Shown: positions 9,171 through 17,773, numbered from the stretch's first letter. The stretch is 64,000 bases of DNA from Collinsella sp. AF23-2 (GCF_003459245.1 NZ_QRVG01000003.1:62001-126000), one strand, 5' to 3'. Program-made: numbers and translations. The notes: generated by a model not told the origin, from the letters alone.

Positions 9171-10193
9171 CTACACCGTGAGGAACATCATCACGATGAT
9201 CATGGCAAAGCCGATAAGGTCGGTCGGCAAAAACACCGTGCCCAGCATAACGGCGCTGGTGATGGTCGCCGAAACCGGCTCCACAGTTCCGATGAGGCTC
9301 GCACGCACCGAGCCGATGTCCTTAACGCCCTGCATATAGAGCATGTAAGCAAAAAACGAGCCGATAACCACGAATACCGCGAGCGCCTCGACGCCGGCAG
9401 CGTCGAGTGCCGGCATATGCGCCCAAGGCTGCACGAAGACGCACGAGACCACGCCCGCCGTGAGCATTGCCGAGCCCGTGACGATGGGGCTGCCGTATTC
9501 GGGCAGGATCTTGGCGGGAATCACCGCCATACACGTGGCGCTGACCGCACACATAAGGCCTGCGACCAGGCCAAGCGGCGATATGCTCAGACTGGTAGGG
9601 TCGCCGCCGGTAGCGATTAAAAAGGTGCCGCCCAGGGCCAACCCAATGCCAACGGCCTCACGCACGCGAGGCATGCGATGGTCGATCACGCAGGTGTAGC
9701 CCATAATGATGACCAGTTGCAGGCATTGGAGCACCGTCGCGGTTCCGGCATTGGTCAGGCGCACGGCCGAAAGATAACAAAACTGGTTGAACAGCAGACC
9801 AAAGGCGGTAAAGAGCAGCAGCTGCTTGCGATCGGCGGGTGTGGTCCAGAGCTTAATCAGGCGCTCGCGGTCGCGCGTAACAACCACGGCCATAAAGAGT
9901 AGACCGGCGAGAATCTGACGCACGCTCATAAGCCACAAGGTGTCGACGTGGTAGGTATCGAACAGAAAGCTCGCGCTGGTGCCCGAGAAGCCCCAAAACG
10001 AACCGCCCACCAGCGTAGCCAAGACGCCCGTGATCATCTTGCGCGTCGAAGCGCTGTTCAGGCGCTCGCGCCAAGCGCGGCGGGTGCTACGGCTGAGCTC
10101 ATCGGTGCCCTCGGGCACATCAATGTTCGATATATCGGTCATCGGCACCGAAGCCCCTGCGCCTTCGACCTGCTCGACACGCTCTTTGCTCAT
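9171..10193 (-). CDS. EamA/DMT family transporter
   Basis: Inner-membrane carrier of the drug/metabolite transporter superfamily, about 340 residues. A hydrophilic N-terminus of roughly 55 residues precedes about ten predicted helices arranged as two EamA repeats (first beginning near GVLATLVGGSFWGFSGT, second near LVAGLMCAVSATC). Members export amino acids, metabolites or drugs; the substrate here is unknown. ATG at 10191-10193 follows GAGGGAATGG; longer upstream frames enter a region with no ribosome site. A second, more distant DMT transporter lies at 40101-41183. Confidence 0.88.
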   Translation of the reverse strand: MSKERVEQVEGAGASVPMTDISNIDVPEGTDELSRSTRRAWRERLNSASTRKMITGVLATLVGGSFWGFSGTSASFLFDTYHVDTLWLMSVRQILAGLLFMAVVVTRDRERLIKLWTTPADRKQLLLFTAFGLLFNQFCYLSAVRLTNAGTATVLQCLQLVIIMGYTCVIDHRMPRVREAVGIGLALGGTFLIATGGDPTSLSISPLGLVAGLMCAVSATCMAVIPAKILPEYGSPIVTGSAMLTAGVVSCVFVQPWAHMPALDAAGVEALAVFVVIGSFFAYMLYMQGVKDIGSVRASLIGTVEPVSATITSAVMLGTVFLPTDLIGFAMIIVMMFLTV

Positions 10194-10482
10194 TCCATTC
10201 CCTCGAAGCAGCCTGGAAACAATTCGGCTTACCTTACCACGGCGAAGGCACCAGCTGGAGGCTTGTCCGCTTATCGGTAGGACAATTCCGCAGACGTCTT
10301 TCCATAGCTCGATACCGCAATGGCCTTGCATTATGCGACAGTCAAATCGCGGCAGCAGGCTCTTTTGAAATGGATATGACAAAGCCCCCGAATTCCACAA
10401 TGTAAGCGATTTTTAAAAATGTTCTTGCCACCGAGTTCAGGCTCCGTTATATTATCCCTTGCGCGCTTGCGCACCCTTGATC
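10194..10482. promoter_or_regulatory. Intergenic region with tRNA-Val promoter
   Basis: No gene is supported here. A good sigma-70-type promoter precedes the tRNA: TTGCCA at 10425-10430, a 17-base spacer, and TATATT at 10448-10453, about 30 bases ahead of the mature tRNA. Nothing else stands out. Confidence 0.7.
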
Positions 10483-10557
10483 GGGCGTTTAGCTCAGGGG
10501 GAGAGCGCTTCCCTGACACGGAAGAGGTCAGAAGTTCAAATCTTCTAACGCCCACCA
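10483..10557 (+). tRNA. tRNA-Val (GAC)
   Basis: A complete cloverleaf can be read. The acceptor stem is GGGCGTT/AACGCCC, the D-arm AGCTCAGGGGGAGAGC, the anticodon loop CTGACAC with anticodon GAC, and the T-arm contains GTTCAAATC. The 3' CCA is encoded. Confidence 0.97.
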
Positions 10558-10566
10558 AATGTTCGC

Positions 10567-10606
10567 AGCTCAGAGGCTATGTCCTCTGGGCTGTTTTGTT
10601 TTTTGT
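10567..10606 (+). terminator. Terminator of tRNA-Val
   Basis: AGCTCAGAGG and CCTCTGGGCT form a hairpin followed by GTTTTGTTTTTT. Confidence 0.85.
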
Positions 10607-10892
10607 CGCTAAATCCGCTGGCAGTTCCAACCGTCATCGCAACGTAACAACAATTCACCTGACGAATGGCAGCCAAATATATTCAATACCCCAACATCAA
10701 CAATAGCCAGGCACAAAACTGCGCCGCAAGCTGCTCCAACCGCCCAACTGGTCAAAAGCCGACCATCTACTTGCCAATTTATCTAACGGCGTAACCAAGC
10801 AGTCCGCGCCGCAACTTCTCAACAAAACGCCGCGATGTCTGCGCCCTGCGGTATCCTTGAGCCACTCGCACCTGCAGCACCAAGGAGCCGCC

Positions 10893-11579
10893 ATGCGCAC
10901 CGAGCTCGATGTCCCCTTTTCGCACAAAGAAGAAGCCAAGGCGCTGGGCGCCAAATGGGACCGGACCAAGAAGATCTGGTATGTACCCAGCGGCGTCAAC
11001 CCCGAGCCCTTTGCCGAGTGGCTGCCCGGTGTTGACCGATCCGACCCCTCAGCGCCGTATATATATCTAGTACTGGGCAAGCGCGAGTGCTGGAAGTGTC
11101 ACAAAGAGACCTCGGTCGCGGCCTTCGGCATTCCCTATCGAATCGATGACGACAAGGGCATCGCCATCGCGCACGCGCCCAACGAAGCCGGGCACATTAC
11201 CATCGACACGGCCAATGCCAACGCGCTCGCCATTGTTCCCGCTCTTGGCTGCGTGCCGGGCGAGATCCGCGACTATCTTTCTAAGCGCTGCGGCTACAAG
11301 CCCGTAGGCGCGCGAGCCTCCAAAGCCCCGTCGCTCGGCAACACGTGCACCAGTTGCGACGCGCTGCAAGGCAGCCGCTATCTGTTCGAGGAGCCCTCGT
11401 CCCCGTTTGCCCTCACTGCCATCAACAAACTGCCGGCACTGGAGTTTGTGCGCGTCGAAGTTGCCGGCGTCTTCGGCGTCCCGGCCACACGCACCGACTT
11501 TGACCAGGCGCTCTTTACCTGGGCACGCGACCATCACGCCAAGTTCCACAAGCAGCTCGGTGAGGGGATTTATTTATAG
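10893..11579 (+). CDS. DUF5710 domain protein with two CxxC pairs
   Basis: 228 residues. The first about 45 residues (VPFSHKEEAKALGAKWD, then KKIWYVP) match the DUF5710 pattern, a small domain often found next to topoisomerase or nucleic-acid modules. The middle and C-terminal parts carry CWKCHKET (about residue 67) and CTSCDAL (about 152), suggesting bound zinc. No enzymatic motif is recognised. ATG at 10893 has AAGGAG upstream. It is the first gene of a short accessory block behind tRNA-Val. The function is unknown. Confidence 0.8.
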   Translation: MRTELDVPFSHKEEAKALGAKWDRTKKIWYVPSGVNPEPFAEWLPGVDRSDPSAPYIYLVLGKRECWKCHKETSVAAFGIPYRIDDDKGIAIAHAPNEAGHITIDTANANALAIVPALGCVPGEIRDYLSKRCGYKPVGARASKAPSLGNTCTSCDALQGSRYLFEEPSSPFALTAINKLPALEFVRVEVAGVFGVPATRTDFDQALFTWARDHHAKFHKQLGEGIYL

Positions 11580-11617
11580 GGACAGAGATGCCTTCACAGC
11601 CAGCTCCTCCGCATCAC

Positions 11618-11878
11618 CTATCCCTCGTCGCCGGCGTCGTACACGATATCGAGGCCACAAACAGGGCATTTCTCCTGATACACCGGCATATGAACGCCTG
11701 TCCGTTTTCTCACTTCGTCGCTAAGTCTGTCGCACGCATCGATGAACCGAATGTCGAGGCACGGTATTTGCGAGCCGCAGCAAGGACAGGCGACGACAAA
11801 CGACCCGCAATCAACTTCTACGCTCGGAAACATTTTGTTGTCTATAAGGGCGCACGGCAGTTTTCCGTACTTCCCCAT
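11618..11878 (-). CDS. Small protein with two zinc-ribbon-like knuckles
   Basis: 86 residues from ATG at 11876-11878. CPCCGSQIPC (about residues 30-39) and CPVCGLDI (about 72-79) look like two halves of a zinc ribbon. No known family is recognised. It follows the gene ending at 11899 by only 20 bases on the same strand, so the two could be one transcript. A weak GAGG lies upstream. It might be a transcription- or DNA-associated accessory protein; that is inference. The base composition looks less GC-rich than in flanking core genes. Confidence 0.5.
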   Translation of the reverse strand: MGKYGKLPCALIDNKMFPSVEVDCGSFVVACPCCGSQIPCLDIRFIDACDRLSDEVRKRTGVHMPVYQEKCPVCGLDIVYDAGDEG

Positions 11879-11898
11879 CGCAATATCGCCTCGCCAGC

Positions 11899-12468
11899 TC
11901 ACGTTCGCTCCCCTCTCGCTATACAAATCAGGAAGAGCATGCACCGGCAGGCGTGTGCGAGATTGCATCGCCACGCGATCCGATCAAACAGCACGATCGT
12001 AAAAGACCGCCAAAGCCAAATTTCATCGTCGGTCGCACCCTGTCCGGCAAACTCAATATCGACGGGTATGTGCTTCAGATAACTCATGTCGGGCGCAAAA
12101 CGAGGGTCCGGTCCGCCTTTATGAACAGGACCGTGCAGAACAAACCATCCGTTTTCGGGCTCGAACCGCTCAACAAACGCAAGGCCGAGCACCTTATAGC
12201 CCACCTCGGTTGCAAATATGACTCCGACTGGGACGTCACATTCCATGCAGTTGAGCATTTTACGGTTGTAATTCTGGTCTCGAAAACCAACGGTACCCGA
12301 CGCTTGAACCGAGTACTTAATGACCCACGTACCATCGTCCAAATAGAGCGGAGGCACATTGTTGATGCTCTCGGTTTGCCGCTGGCGCGCTTGTACCCCG
12401 CTACCCCACTCCCCTGTATACTGATGTAGCACGTGTTTCATCCGGGCTTGTTGGACCGGGTCGTTCAT
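11899..12468 (-). CDS. Unrecognised protein, possible PUA-like DNA-binding domain
   Basis: Up to 189 residues. The stretch from about residue 40 (LYLDDGTWVIKY, TVGFRDQNYNR, VPVGVIFATEVGYKVLGL, NGWFVLHGP) reads as a folded domain. It resembles what I recall of the N-terminal, modified-base-sensing part of some HNH restriction enzymes, but no HNH follows, so this is a weak inference. The start is uncertain: no ribosome site precedes 12468, and a start at 12441 (MKHVLHQ) is equally possible. Its start lies only 11 bases from that of the divergent gene at 12480, which is unusual and leaves little promoter room. Confidence 0.5.
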   Translation of the reverse strand: MNDPVQQARMKHVLHQYTGEWGSGVQARQRQTESINNVPPLYLDDGTWVIKYSVQASGTVGFRDQNYNRKMLNCMECDVPVGVIFATEVGYKVLGLAFVERFEPENGWFVLHGPVHKGGPDPRFAPDMSYLKHIPVDIEFAGQGATDDEIWLWRSFTIVLFDRIAWRCNLAHACRCMLFLICIARGERT

Positions 12469-12479
12469 GGGAGGGTCTT

Positions 12480-12971
12480 ATGGCTGCTTCGAATCCGCCT
12501 AAGGGGAGCGTTTCTTCTTCGTCCATCAAGCCGGTTACGCGCAAGGCCGTGCGTTGCCAGCGCGAGGTCGCTTGGCTTGTCACGCAGGCGGCGGGCAGGC
12601 TTGTGGCGAGCACGGAGGACGCCAATGCTCCCACACCGAGCTTTGTGCTGGCAGCGGCGCTTGATCGAGTACGCCAGCTGGAATTCGCCGCGCAAGAAGA
12701 CGGCAGCCACCTTGACTACCAGAACGCCATGGCGCCCGACCTGCAAACGTTCTGCCACATGGCCAAGTTGCCCGCCGCGCCCAATGCGCTTTCGGACGCA
12801 GGCTACATGTTTACGCTTTCGGGCGCGGACCTTATCCGCGACATCTACGCATACTGCAGCGAGCTCGCCGAGCGCAGCGTCTTTGGCACGGCAGAAATCA
12901 AACCGGGATATGTCATCAAGCTGGTTCTTAGGCTGTTCTTGATGGACGGGTTCGGGGCCATGCCGGCGTAA
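12480..12971 (+). CDS. Hypothetical protein, 163 residues
   Basis: Starts at ATG 12480 after GGGAGGG. The protein is soluble and largely helical in character (QREVAWLVTQAAGRLVAS, FVLAAALDRVRQLEF, SGADLIRDIYAYCSELAER, YVIKLVLRLFLM), with no membrane span, signal or catalytic motif I recognise. It belongs to the accessory block between tRNA-Val and the AlbA_2 regulator. Its clear ribosome site makes it the best supported of the small genes in this block. Function unknown. Confidence 0.6.
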   Translation: MAASNPPKGSVSSSSIKPVTRKAVRCQREVAWLVTQAAGRLVASTEDANAPTPSFVLAAALDRVRQLEFAAQEDGSHLDYQNAMAPDLQTFCHMAKLPAAPNALSDAGYMFTLSGADLIRDIYAYCSELAERSVFGTAEIKPGYVIKLVLRLFLMDGFGAMPA

Positions 12972-13071
12972 GCCGAGTCTTTAGCATCACCGTCGACTGG
13001 GCAACAACCGCTTTACCTTAGTGGGCGCCAATCGAGGGTCGATTATTGGGTCGCCTCGTCCACTAACGCAT

Positions 13072-14538
13072 TTATTCCACGCGCTCTGACAGTCTATATT
13101 TGCGGTTGCGGCTTGTCGACGGCGCCGTCGGCTCAAGCTCACCCTGCTCAATGAGCGCATTGACGCGTGCCCTAACCTGGGAAACCGTGAGTCCCGTGCG
13201 CTCCGCCAGTTCGCGCGTCCCCAATTCGCCGTAGCGCTTGAGTGCCGTCATAATCAAGTCCCCGCCATGATCGACCGGCTCGATCTTTGGACGGTAAAGT
13301 ACGACCTTGAACCGATCGAACCCCGGGCAGAACAGGGGCTCGGCCAGACCATGCGCGCGCATGGCATCGATCATCATCGGGATGCCCGAGCCATTGCCCT
13401 CAGCCGGCGAACCTGCGCCATCCGGCAGCGGGACAATCGACATGAGTTTCACGAGCGTCGCGTTACGGCATCGGGAGCTGCCGTCAAACAAGTTCTCGCG
13501 AGTCTTTCCCCCGTAAAGGCCGCCAGGATTCGTCACCTCGACACGATCGTCAAAGACGTCGACGGCAATCGATTGTCCACAGAACCGATCCCCGTATTCT
13601 CGATGGATTACGGCGTTGGCGATTGCCTCGCGCAGAACCTCCTCGGGAATCTCCAGCGAGTCGACACGCGAGACGCCTTGGACGGTCGAGGTTCGCCGCA
13701 AATTCTTGGCGACAGCTGCGACGGCATCCGAAATCATCTCGCCTAGGGTGCCCTCGCAGACTGTGCGGTCCATAAACCTTAGTGGCCCCGCAGCTCCCTT
13801 TTGAGTTCCCACGTGGACAGCCACATCAATGAAGAGCTTGGGATAGAACTGCTGAGGGTAAACGCCCGCGGCAAGGAGGCCGGCCTTGGTAACATTGCCC
13901 TGGAAGTCGAGGAAATTCAGACGCTCCATCTTTGTCTTCTTGTCCGCCGCACCGCGCATCGCTCGAGGCGTCAGCGAATAGGCACGCTCTATCGTGCGGT
14001 CGACCATCGACTCGTCGAGATCGCCCACACTCGTACCGGGCACCGCATCGCGATCGCTAGGACTCGTCCGTTCATATGACGACAGTGCCAAAACCTCGGT
14101 CGACGAAAGCGGAACATCTTTGTCATCGATGCGTTTGTAGCTGCCACCTTGAGCGCCCCGCTCTATGACATAGCAAGGCTTGCTCGACGGGTCGAGCTCC
14201 TCAATCGTGATGACCAGAACCACGGTGCCCTGGAGCTCCACGCGCTCAATGGTGTATTTGGGCGGATTGGCCAGCTTTCCACGACCGCCGGCATCGCCCA
14301 TGCCCGCCACGAATTGGTTGAGCACTTTCTCGGTCTCAAAGTTTGTAACTGGGACAAAACCCGCGTGCTCGCTCACTCCGAGTACGATGATGCCGCCGGC
14401 GGTGTTTGCGAAAGCGCTGACCGTTTCCCATACGTCGCGGGAAAGTGTCGTGGCGCTCTCCTTGACCTCGACGTTAAGATCGTCCGAGCCCATGCGCCTT
14501 AAAGACTCGAGCAGACCGGTCAGTTCGTTTTCGTTCAT
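13072..14538 (-). CDS. AlbA_2/Schlafen-type ATP-binding transcriptional regulator
   Basis: 488 residues. The N-terminal about 130 residues form an AlbA_2 (Schlafen-like) DNA-binding domain (NVEVKESATTLSRDVWETVSAFANTAGG). A GHKL-type ATPase-like region follows (LREAIANAVIHREYGD, about residue 300). The C-terminus is a winged helix (RYGELGTRELAERTGLTVSQVRARVNALIEQG). This domain order is known from putative regulators associated with phage or restriction loci. The ATG at 14536-14538 has AAAGGA seven bases upstream; the GTG two codons earlier is less likely. The sequence just upstream carries two 71-bp repeats made of TTATCTCTC units, plausibly its own operators. Confidence 0.85.
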   Translation of the reverse strand: MNENELTGLLESLRRMGSDDLNVEVKESATTLSRDVWETVSAFANTAGGIIVLGVSEHAGFVPVTNFETEKVLNQFVAGMGDAGGRGKLANPPKYTIERVELQGTVVLVITIEELDPSSKPCYVIERGAQGGSYKRIDDKDVPLSSTEVLALSSYERTSPSDRDAVPGTSVGDLDESMVDRTIERAYSLTPRAMRGAADKKTKMERLNFLDFQGNVTKAGLLAAGVYPQQFYPKLFIDVAVHVGTQKGAAGPLRFMDRTVCEGTLGEMISDAVAAVAKNLRRTSTVQGVSRVDSLEIPEEVLREAIANAVIHREYGDRFCGQSIAVDVFDDRVEVTNPGGLYGGKTRENLFDGSSRCRNATLVKLMSIVPLPDGAGSPAEGNGSGIPMMIDAMRAHGLAEPLFCPGFDRFKVVLYRPKIEPVDHGGDLIMTALKRYGELGTRELAERTGLTVSQVRARVNALIEQGELEPTAPSTSRNRKYRLSERVE

Positions 14539-14600
14539 CTGCACGTCCTTTCGCTCGGTTCTGCGAAGAATGCCGCGGATAGATTTCCCTCGTCTCTCAG

Positions 14601-14671
14601 TTATCTCTCGTAATTATCTCTCATCTTTCTGTTATCTCTCATATTAGAGATGAGTGAGAGATGAAAGATAA
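14601..14671. repeat. TTATCTCTC repeat array, copy 1
   Basis: Three TTATCTCTC units in direct orientation are followed by inverted units (GAGAGATGA, AAGATAA), making a palindromic 71-bp block. Copy 2 at 14766-14836 matches it at nearly every position. It lies about 60 bases upstream of the AlbA_2 regulator start. Confidence 0.85.
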
Positions 14672-14765
14672 GATGTCTGTCATCTGTTTCATTTAAACAT
14701 ATTTTCGCTGGTAAAACAATCTATATTGAAACAATACCATGGTTGCCTGTCTCTTTGCAGCATTG

Positions 14766-14870
14766 TTATCTCTCATATTTATCTCTCATTTTTCTGTTAT
14801 CTCTCGTATTAGTGATGAATGAGAGATGAGAGATACGTGAGTGATGCATGGGCCTGGACTATTGGACGGT
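14766..14870. repeat. TTATCTCTC repeat array, copy 2 with extended tail
   Basis: Repeats the layout of copy 1 and continues with GAGAGATACGTGAGTGATGC and TATTGGACGGTCGGAAAATCC. The tail is shared with the degenerate copy near 19915-20010. Confidence 0.8.
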
Positions 14871-14887
14871 CGGAAAATCCCTCAAAC

Positions 14888-14920
14888 AAAAAACGGGGCC
14901 GGCCTTACGCCGAGCCCCGT
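14888..14920 (-). terminator. Terminator of PTS operon 1
   Basis: On the minus strand ACGGGGCTCGGCG pairs imperfectly across CGCCGG with GCCCCGT and ends in TTTTTTG. It is located after the IID stop. Confidence 0.85.
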
Positions 14921-14968
14921 TTTCAAACGGTCAGTTAGTTATCCAACGCGCGAGCATAGCAGTCAACA

Positions 14969-15817
14969 TTACGCCGCCGCGAACACTCCCAAGCCCGTTC
15001 CGATGATGCAGATTGCGAAGATGCCCAAGATGATCCAAATGGTCTTGACGCCCTTTTTATAGAGGGCAACGCAAGCGAACGTTGCCAGCAAGGGCAGCAG
15101 ACCGGGGAAGATCGAATCGAACAGATCCTGCAGGACAATCTCCGAACCACCCACGTCAAAGGTCAAAGCCGTGGACAGCGAGACCTGTGCCGCAATCATG
15201 GCGCCGATAACGGTCATTCCGAGAACACCGGCAGCATGCGTCATGCGAGACATAAGGTTGCTTTCTTCGGACTGCTGCAAAAACTTGGTTCCCAAGTCGT
15301 AACCCAGATGGGCGGCGACGATACGCGTTGCAAAGTTAATCACGGAGTAGATGAGCGCGTACACGATGGGGCCGAGCGGGTTGCCCGTCGAAGCGATGCC
15401 AATACCAATGCCGGCGGCAACCACGCGGAACGTACCCCAGTAGAACGAATCGCCGATGCCGGAAAGCGGTCCCATGAGGCCGACCTTCATAGCGTTAATC
15501 GAGGACGTGTCGAAGTTCTTATCGGCAGCCGCCTGCTCTTCCATCGAAACCGTTAGACCGGCTACAAACGGAAGCACATGAGGCGTGATGTTAAAGAACT
15601 CGGTATGGCGATCAAGCGCCGCATAGTAATCGTCGTCGTTGGGATAGATCTTTCGCAGAGGCTTCTGAATGGTGTACATGAAGCCCATTGCCATCATCTT
15701 GTCGTACGACTGCGAGCACTGGCTCGTAAACTGGCGAAGGAACATGCTCCGATACATATCGGGAGTCATAATCGCGTCCTTCTTGGCCTCTTTGAGGTCG
15801 GTGTTCTGGATAGCCAT
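14969..15817 (-). CDS. PTS mannose/fructose/sorbose family IID component
   Basis: Membrane subunit that, with IIC, carries sugar across the membrane in mannose-family PTS permeases. 282 residues, usual length. The IID hallmarks are visible: FLRQFTSQCSQSYDKMMAMGF near the N-terminus, LTVSMEE, MGPLSGIGDSFYWGTFR (about residues 115-135), and hydrophobic helices towards the C-terminus. Its ATG overlaps the IIC stop by one base (TAATG), so the two are translationally coupled. Last gene of operon 1, followed by a terminator. Confidence 0.95.
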   Translation of the reverse strand: MAIQNTDLKEAKKDAIMTPDMYRSMFLRQFTSQCSQSYDKMMAMGFMYTIQKPLRKIYPNDDDYYAALDRHTEFFNITPHVLPFVAGLTVSMEEQAAADKNFDTSSINAMKVGLMGPLSGIGDSFYWGTFRVVAAGIGIGIASTGNPLGPIVYALIYSVINFATRIVAAHLGYDLGTKFLQQSEESNLMSRMTHAAGVLGMTVIGAMIAAQVSLSTALTFDVGGSEIVLQDLFDSIFPGLLPLLATFACVALYKKGVKTIWIILGIFAICIIGTGLGVFAAA

Positions 15818-16590
15818 TAGAAGTCCTCCTCTTCATCTGCAGCAACCGTCTGCGGACCGGACGAGCCCTCGCGGAAGGCCAGGAGCAGCGCGACGCAAAT
15901 GGCAGCTGCGGCGACGCCGACCACGTCCATCTTGAGGTAGATGACCATAATGAAGCCCAGGAACAGCCAGGGGAGGAGCTTGTTATCGCCCATGGTCCTG
16001 ATAAGAAGAGCGAAGCCGATGCAGACCATGACGCCGGACGCAACGTTGAGGCCGTCCATCACAAACTGCGGAATCGCGTTGAGCGCATTGTTGATAAGGT
16101 CGGCACCAAAGAACAGTGAGCCAAACACCAGCAGTGCAGACGGAATGCCAATCGACAGCGGCACGATAGTCAGATGGTACAGATTCGCCTTGGCAAGATC
16201 GCGATTTGCCAGAGCGGTCTCAATCTTCTTGCAGGCAAAGGCACCCGGAACGGCGTAGCAGAAGTTGCGCCACACCTGAAGGAAGACGGAGACGGGAAGG
16301 GCGAGCGCGACGGCAGTTGCCGTGCCCGTACCCGTAATGACGGCAAACGCGCAGCCAAGCACGCCGGAGGCATAGACCTCGGGAGGAACCGCCGCGCCGA
16401 CCATGATGGCGCCCATGAACATGGACTCCAAAGCAGCGCCGACGATAACGCCCTGCTGGACATCGCCAAGGATCAAGCCGACAAACAGGCTCGTAAACAG
16501 CGGACGACCAAGCATCGTAATGCCAAATAATTGCTCGTCCATGGACGCAATAAATGCGACCAGTGCAACTAGAAGATACTGGACAACCAT
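15817..16590 (-). CDS. PTS mannose/fructose/sorbose family IIC component
   Basis: Sugar-translocating membrane protein, about 257 residues, with several hydrophobic helices. The family signature is GRPLFTSLFVGLILGDVQQG followed by GAALESMFMGAIMVGAAVPPE. It ends in an acidic tail (DEEEDF). The start is taken as ATG at 16588-16590 (MVVQYLLVALV) behind GGGG; an upstream TTG seven codons earlier is less likely. Lies between the SIS gene and IID in operon 1. Confidence 0.94.
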   Translation of the reverse strand: MVVQYLLVALVAFIASMDEQLFGITMLGRPLFTSLFVGLILGDVQQGVIVGAALESMFMGAIMVGAAVPPEVYASGVLGCAFAVITGTGTATAVALALPVSVFLQVWRNFCYAVPGAFACKKIETALANRDLAKANLYHLTIVPLSIGIPSALLVFGSLFFGADLINNALNAIPQFVMDGLNVASGVMVCIGFALLIRTMGDNKLLPWLFLGFIMVIYLKMDVVGVAAAAICVALLLAFREGSSGPQTVAADEEEDF

Positions 16591-16671
16591 TTCGATCAAC
16601 CCCAGAAACAAGTCTGCAGGCGAGGCATTCTGCGCAGCTCGCCTGCAGACAACCGCAGCAATTTGAGAGGA

Positions 16672-17706
16672 TTAGTAGTTCATCTGGTGATAGTAACGAC
16701 GCGTGGTGAGCGGGTGGTTACGGACGTGCTCGAGATGGCAGCTCAGACGCTCGGTGATGGTGTAGGTGACCATCGGGGAGACGATCTTGCGGAACTCGGG
16801 GTCGCTGAACGGCAGCTCGACCTCGGCGGTGTCAAACTTGTTCACGCGGACGTTGACGCCCTTCTCGTCGGCGAGCATGTGAGTGAAGTTGTCCACGCGG
16901 TCCATGAGCTTACGGGTGTCGTCCTCGCCGTAGAGCATGATGAGGCTCGTGCCCTCCTCGCACAGCTCGATGGTGCCGTGGAAGAACTCGGCGGCGTGGA
17001 TGGACTTGGTCTTGATCCACTGCATCTCCTCGAGGATGCACATGGCGTAGTCGTAGGCCTCACCCCAGAGCATGCCGGAGCCAATCACCATGTGGTAATC
17101 GGTGTCCTTGAAGTCCTCGGCCATGGCGGCGCAGCGCTCGTCCTGAGCGTCCTTGGCCTTGATGAGGTACGGAGCGATGTTGCCGAACTCCTCCATGAAG
17201 GTGTCGTACTTGGGGAAGGCGCCGGCGTTCTTGAGGAAGCGGGCGACCAGCGTGATCTGGTAGGTGTAGATGGCCTCGCACAGAACGTCGTCCTCGGCGA
17301 AGCTGAAGAACTTGTAATCGGCGTACTCGGTGGCCGGGGTGTTGTCGTTGGAGACATACATCAGCGTGCGGGCGCCCTGCTCCTGGCAGAACTTGGCAGC
17401 CTCAATGATCTCGGGGGTGGTGCCGGTACGGGTGGAGAAGACGCAGACAGAATCCTTGTTGAAGGTCTTGGGCGGGCAGGCGAGGAACTCTGCGGCGATC
17501 TCGCAGTGGACATCGACGTCGGCCGTGGTGGTCTCGACCCAATACTTCATCGGGAGCGTGTGGGCCCAGGTGCCGCCGCAGCCGATGAAGAAGATGTTGG
17601 AATAACCCTGCTCGCAGACCTCGTCCACGGCAGCCTCAATCTGAGGACGGAGAGCGAGGGCATCGCTCACAACCTTCTCGTAACGAGGCTCATCGAAATT
17701 GAACAT
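16672..17706 (-). CDS. FrlB-like SIS domain sugar-amine deglycase/isomerase
   Basis: 344 residues with two SIS domains: the first around FFIGCGGTWAHTLPMKY and STRTGTTPEIIEAA, the second around MVIGSGMLWGEAYDY and HAAEFFHGTIEL. The C-terminal RRYYHQMNY matches the RRYY...EY ending of fructosamine-6-phosphate deglycases (FrlB). FrlB-type enzymes split 6-phosphorylated Amadori compounds into glucose-6-phosphate and an amine. Here the enzyme sits inside a complete mannose-family PTS operon, so the likely substrate is the phosphorylated PTS product. The glutamate in AEFFHG corresponds to the conserved one in FrlB. ATG at 17704-17706 has AGGAG upstream. The exact substrate is unknown. Confidence 0.88.
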   Translation of the reverse strand: MFNFDEPRYEKVVSDALALRPQIEAAVDEVCEQGYSNIFFIGCGGTWAHTLPMKYWVETTTADVDVHCEIAAEFLACPPKTFNKDSVCVFSTRTGTTPEIIEAAKFCQEQGARTLMYVSNDNTPATEYADYKFFSFAEDDVLCEAIYTYQITLVARFLKNAGAFPKYDTFMEEFGNIAPYLIKAKDAQDERCAAMAEDFKDTDYHMVIGSGMLWGEAYDYAMCILEEMQWIKTKSIHAAEFFHGTIELCEEGTSLIMLYGEDDTRKLMDRVDNFTHMLADEKGVNVRVNKFDTAEVELPFSDPEFRKIVSPMVTYTITERLSCHLEHVRNHPLTTRRYYHQMNY

Positions 17707-17753
17707 CCCTTACTCCTAACTCACTTGGATGAACCCTTCATTCATCCCATGAC

Positions 17754-17773
17754 GTTATAATACTTTATATAAC
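17754..17773. promoter_or_regulatory. Possible GntR operator upstream of the SIS gene
   Basis: GTTATAATACTTTATATAAC, with GTTATA/TATAAC ends. This AT-rich palindrome in the promoter region of the SIS-IIC-IID genes is a candidate site for the GntR at 19001-19705. Confidence 0.4.

Noticed and set aside
11953..12429. Plus-strand frame opposite the 11899-12468 gene
   Set aside because: No ribosome site and no domain-like pattern; the minus reading looks more like a folded protein, though confidence there is only moderate.
14601..14836. CRISPR array
   Set aside because: Units are about 9 bp, partly inverted and separated by only a few bases; there are no unique spacers and no cas genes.
10483..14940. 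Integrated element with tRNA-Val as attachment site
   Set aside because: No integrase gene and no second copy of the tRNA 3' end was found before 14.9 kb.
16663..17760. Plus-strand frame of 365 codons opposite the SIS gene
   Set aside because: Antisense shadow; the minus-strand SIS protein has conserved motifs and a ribosome site.
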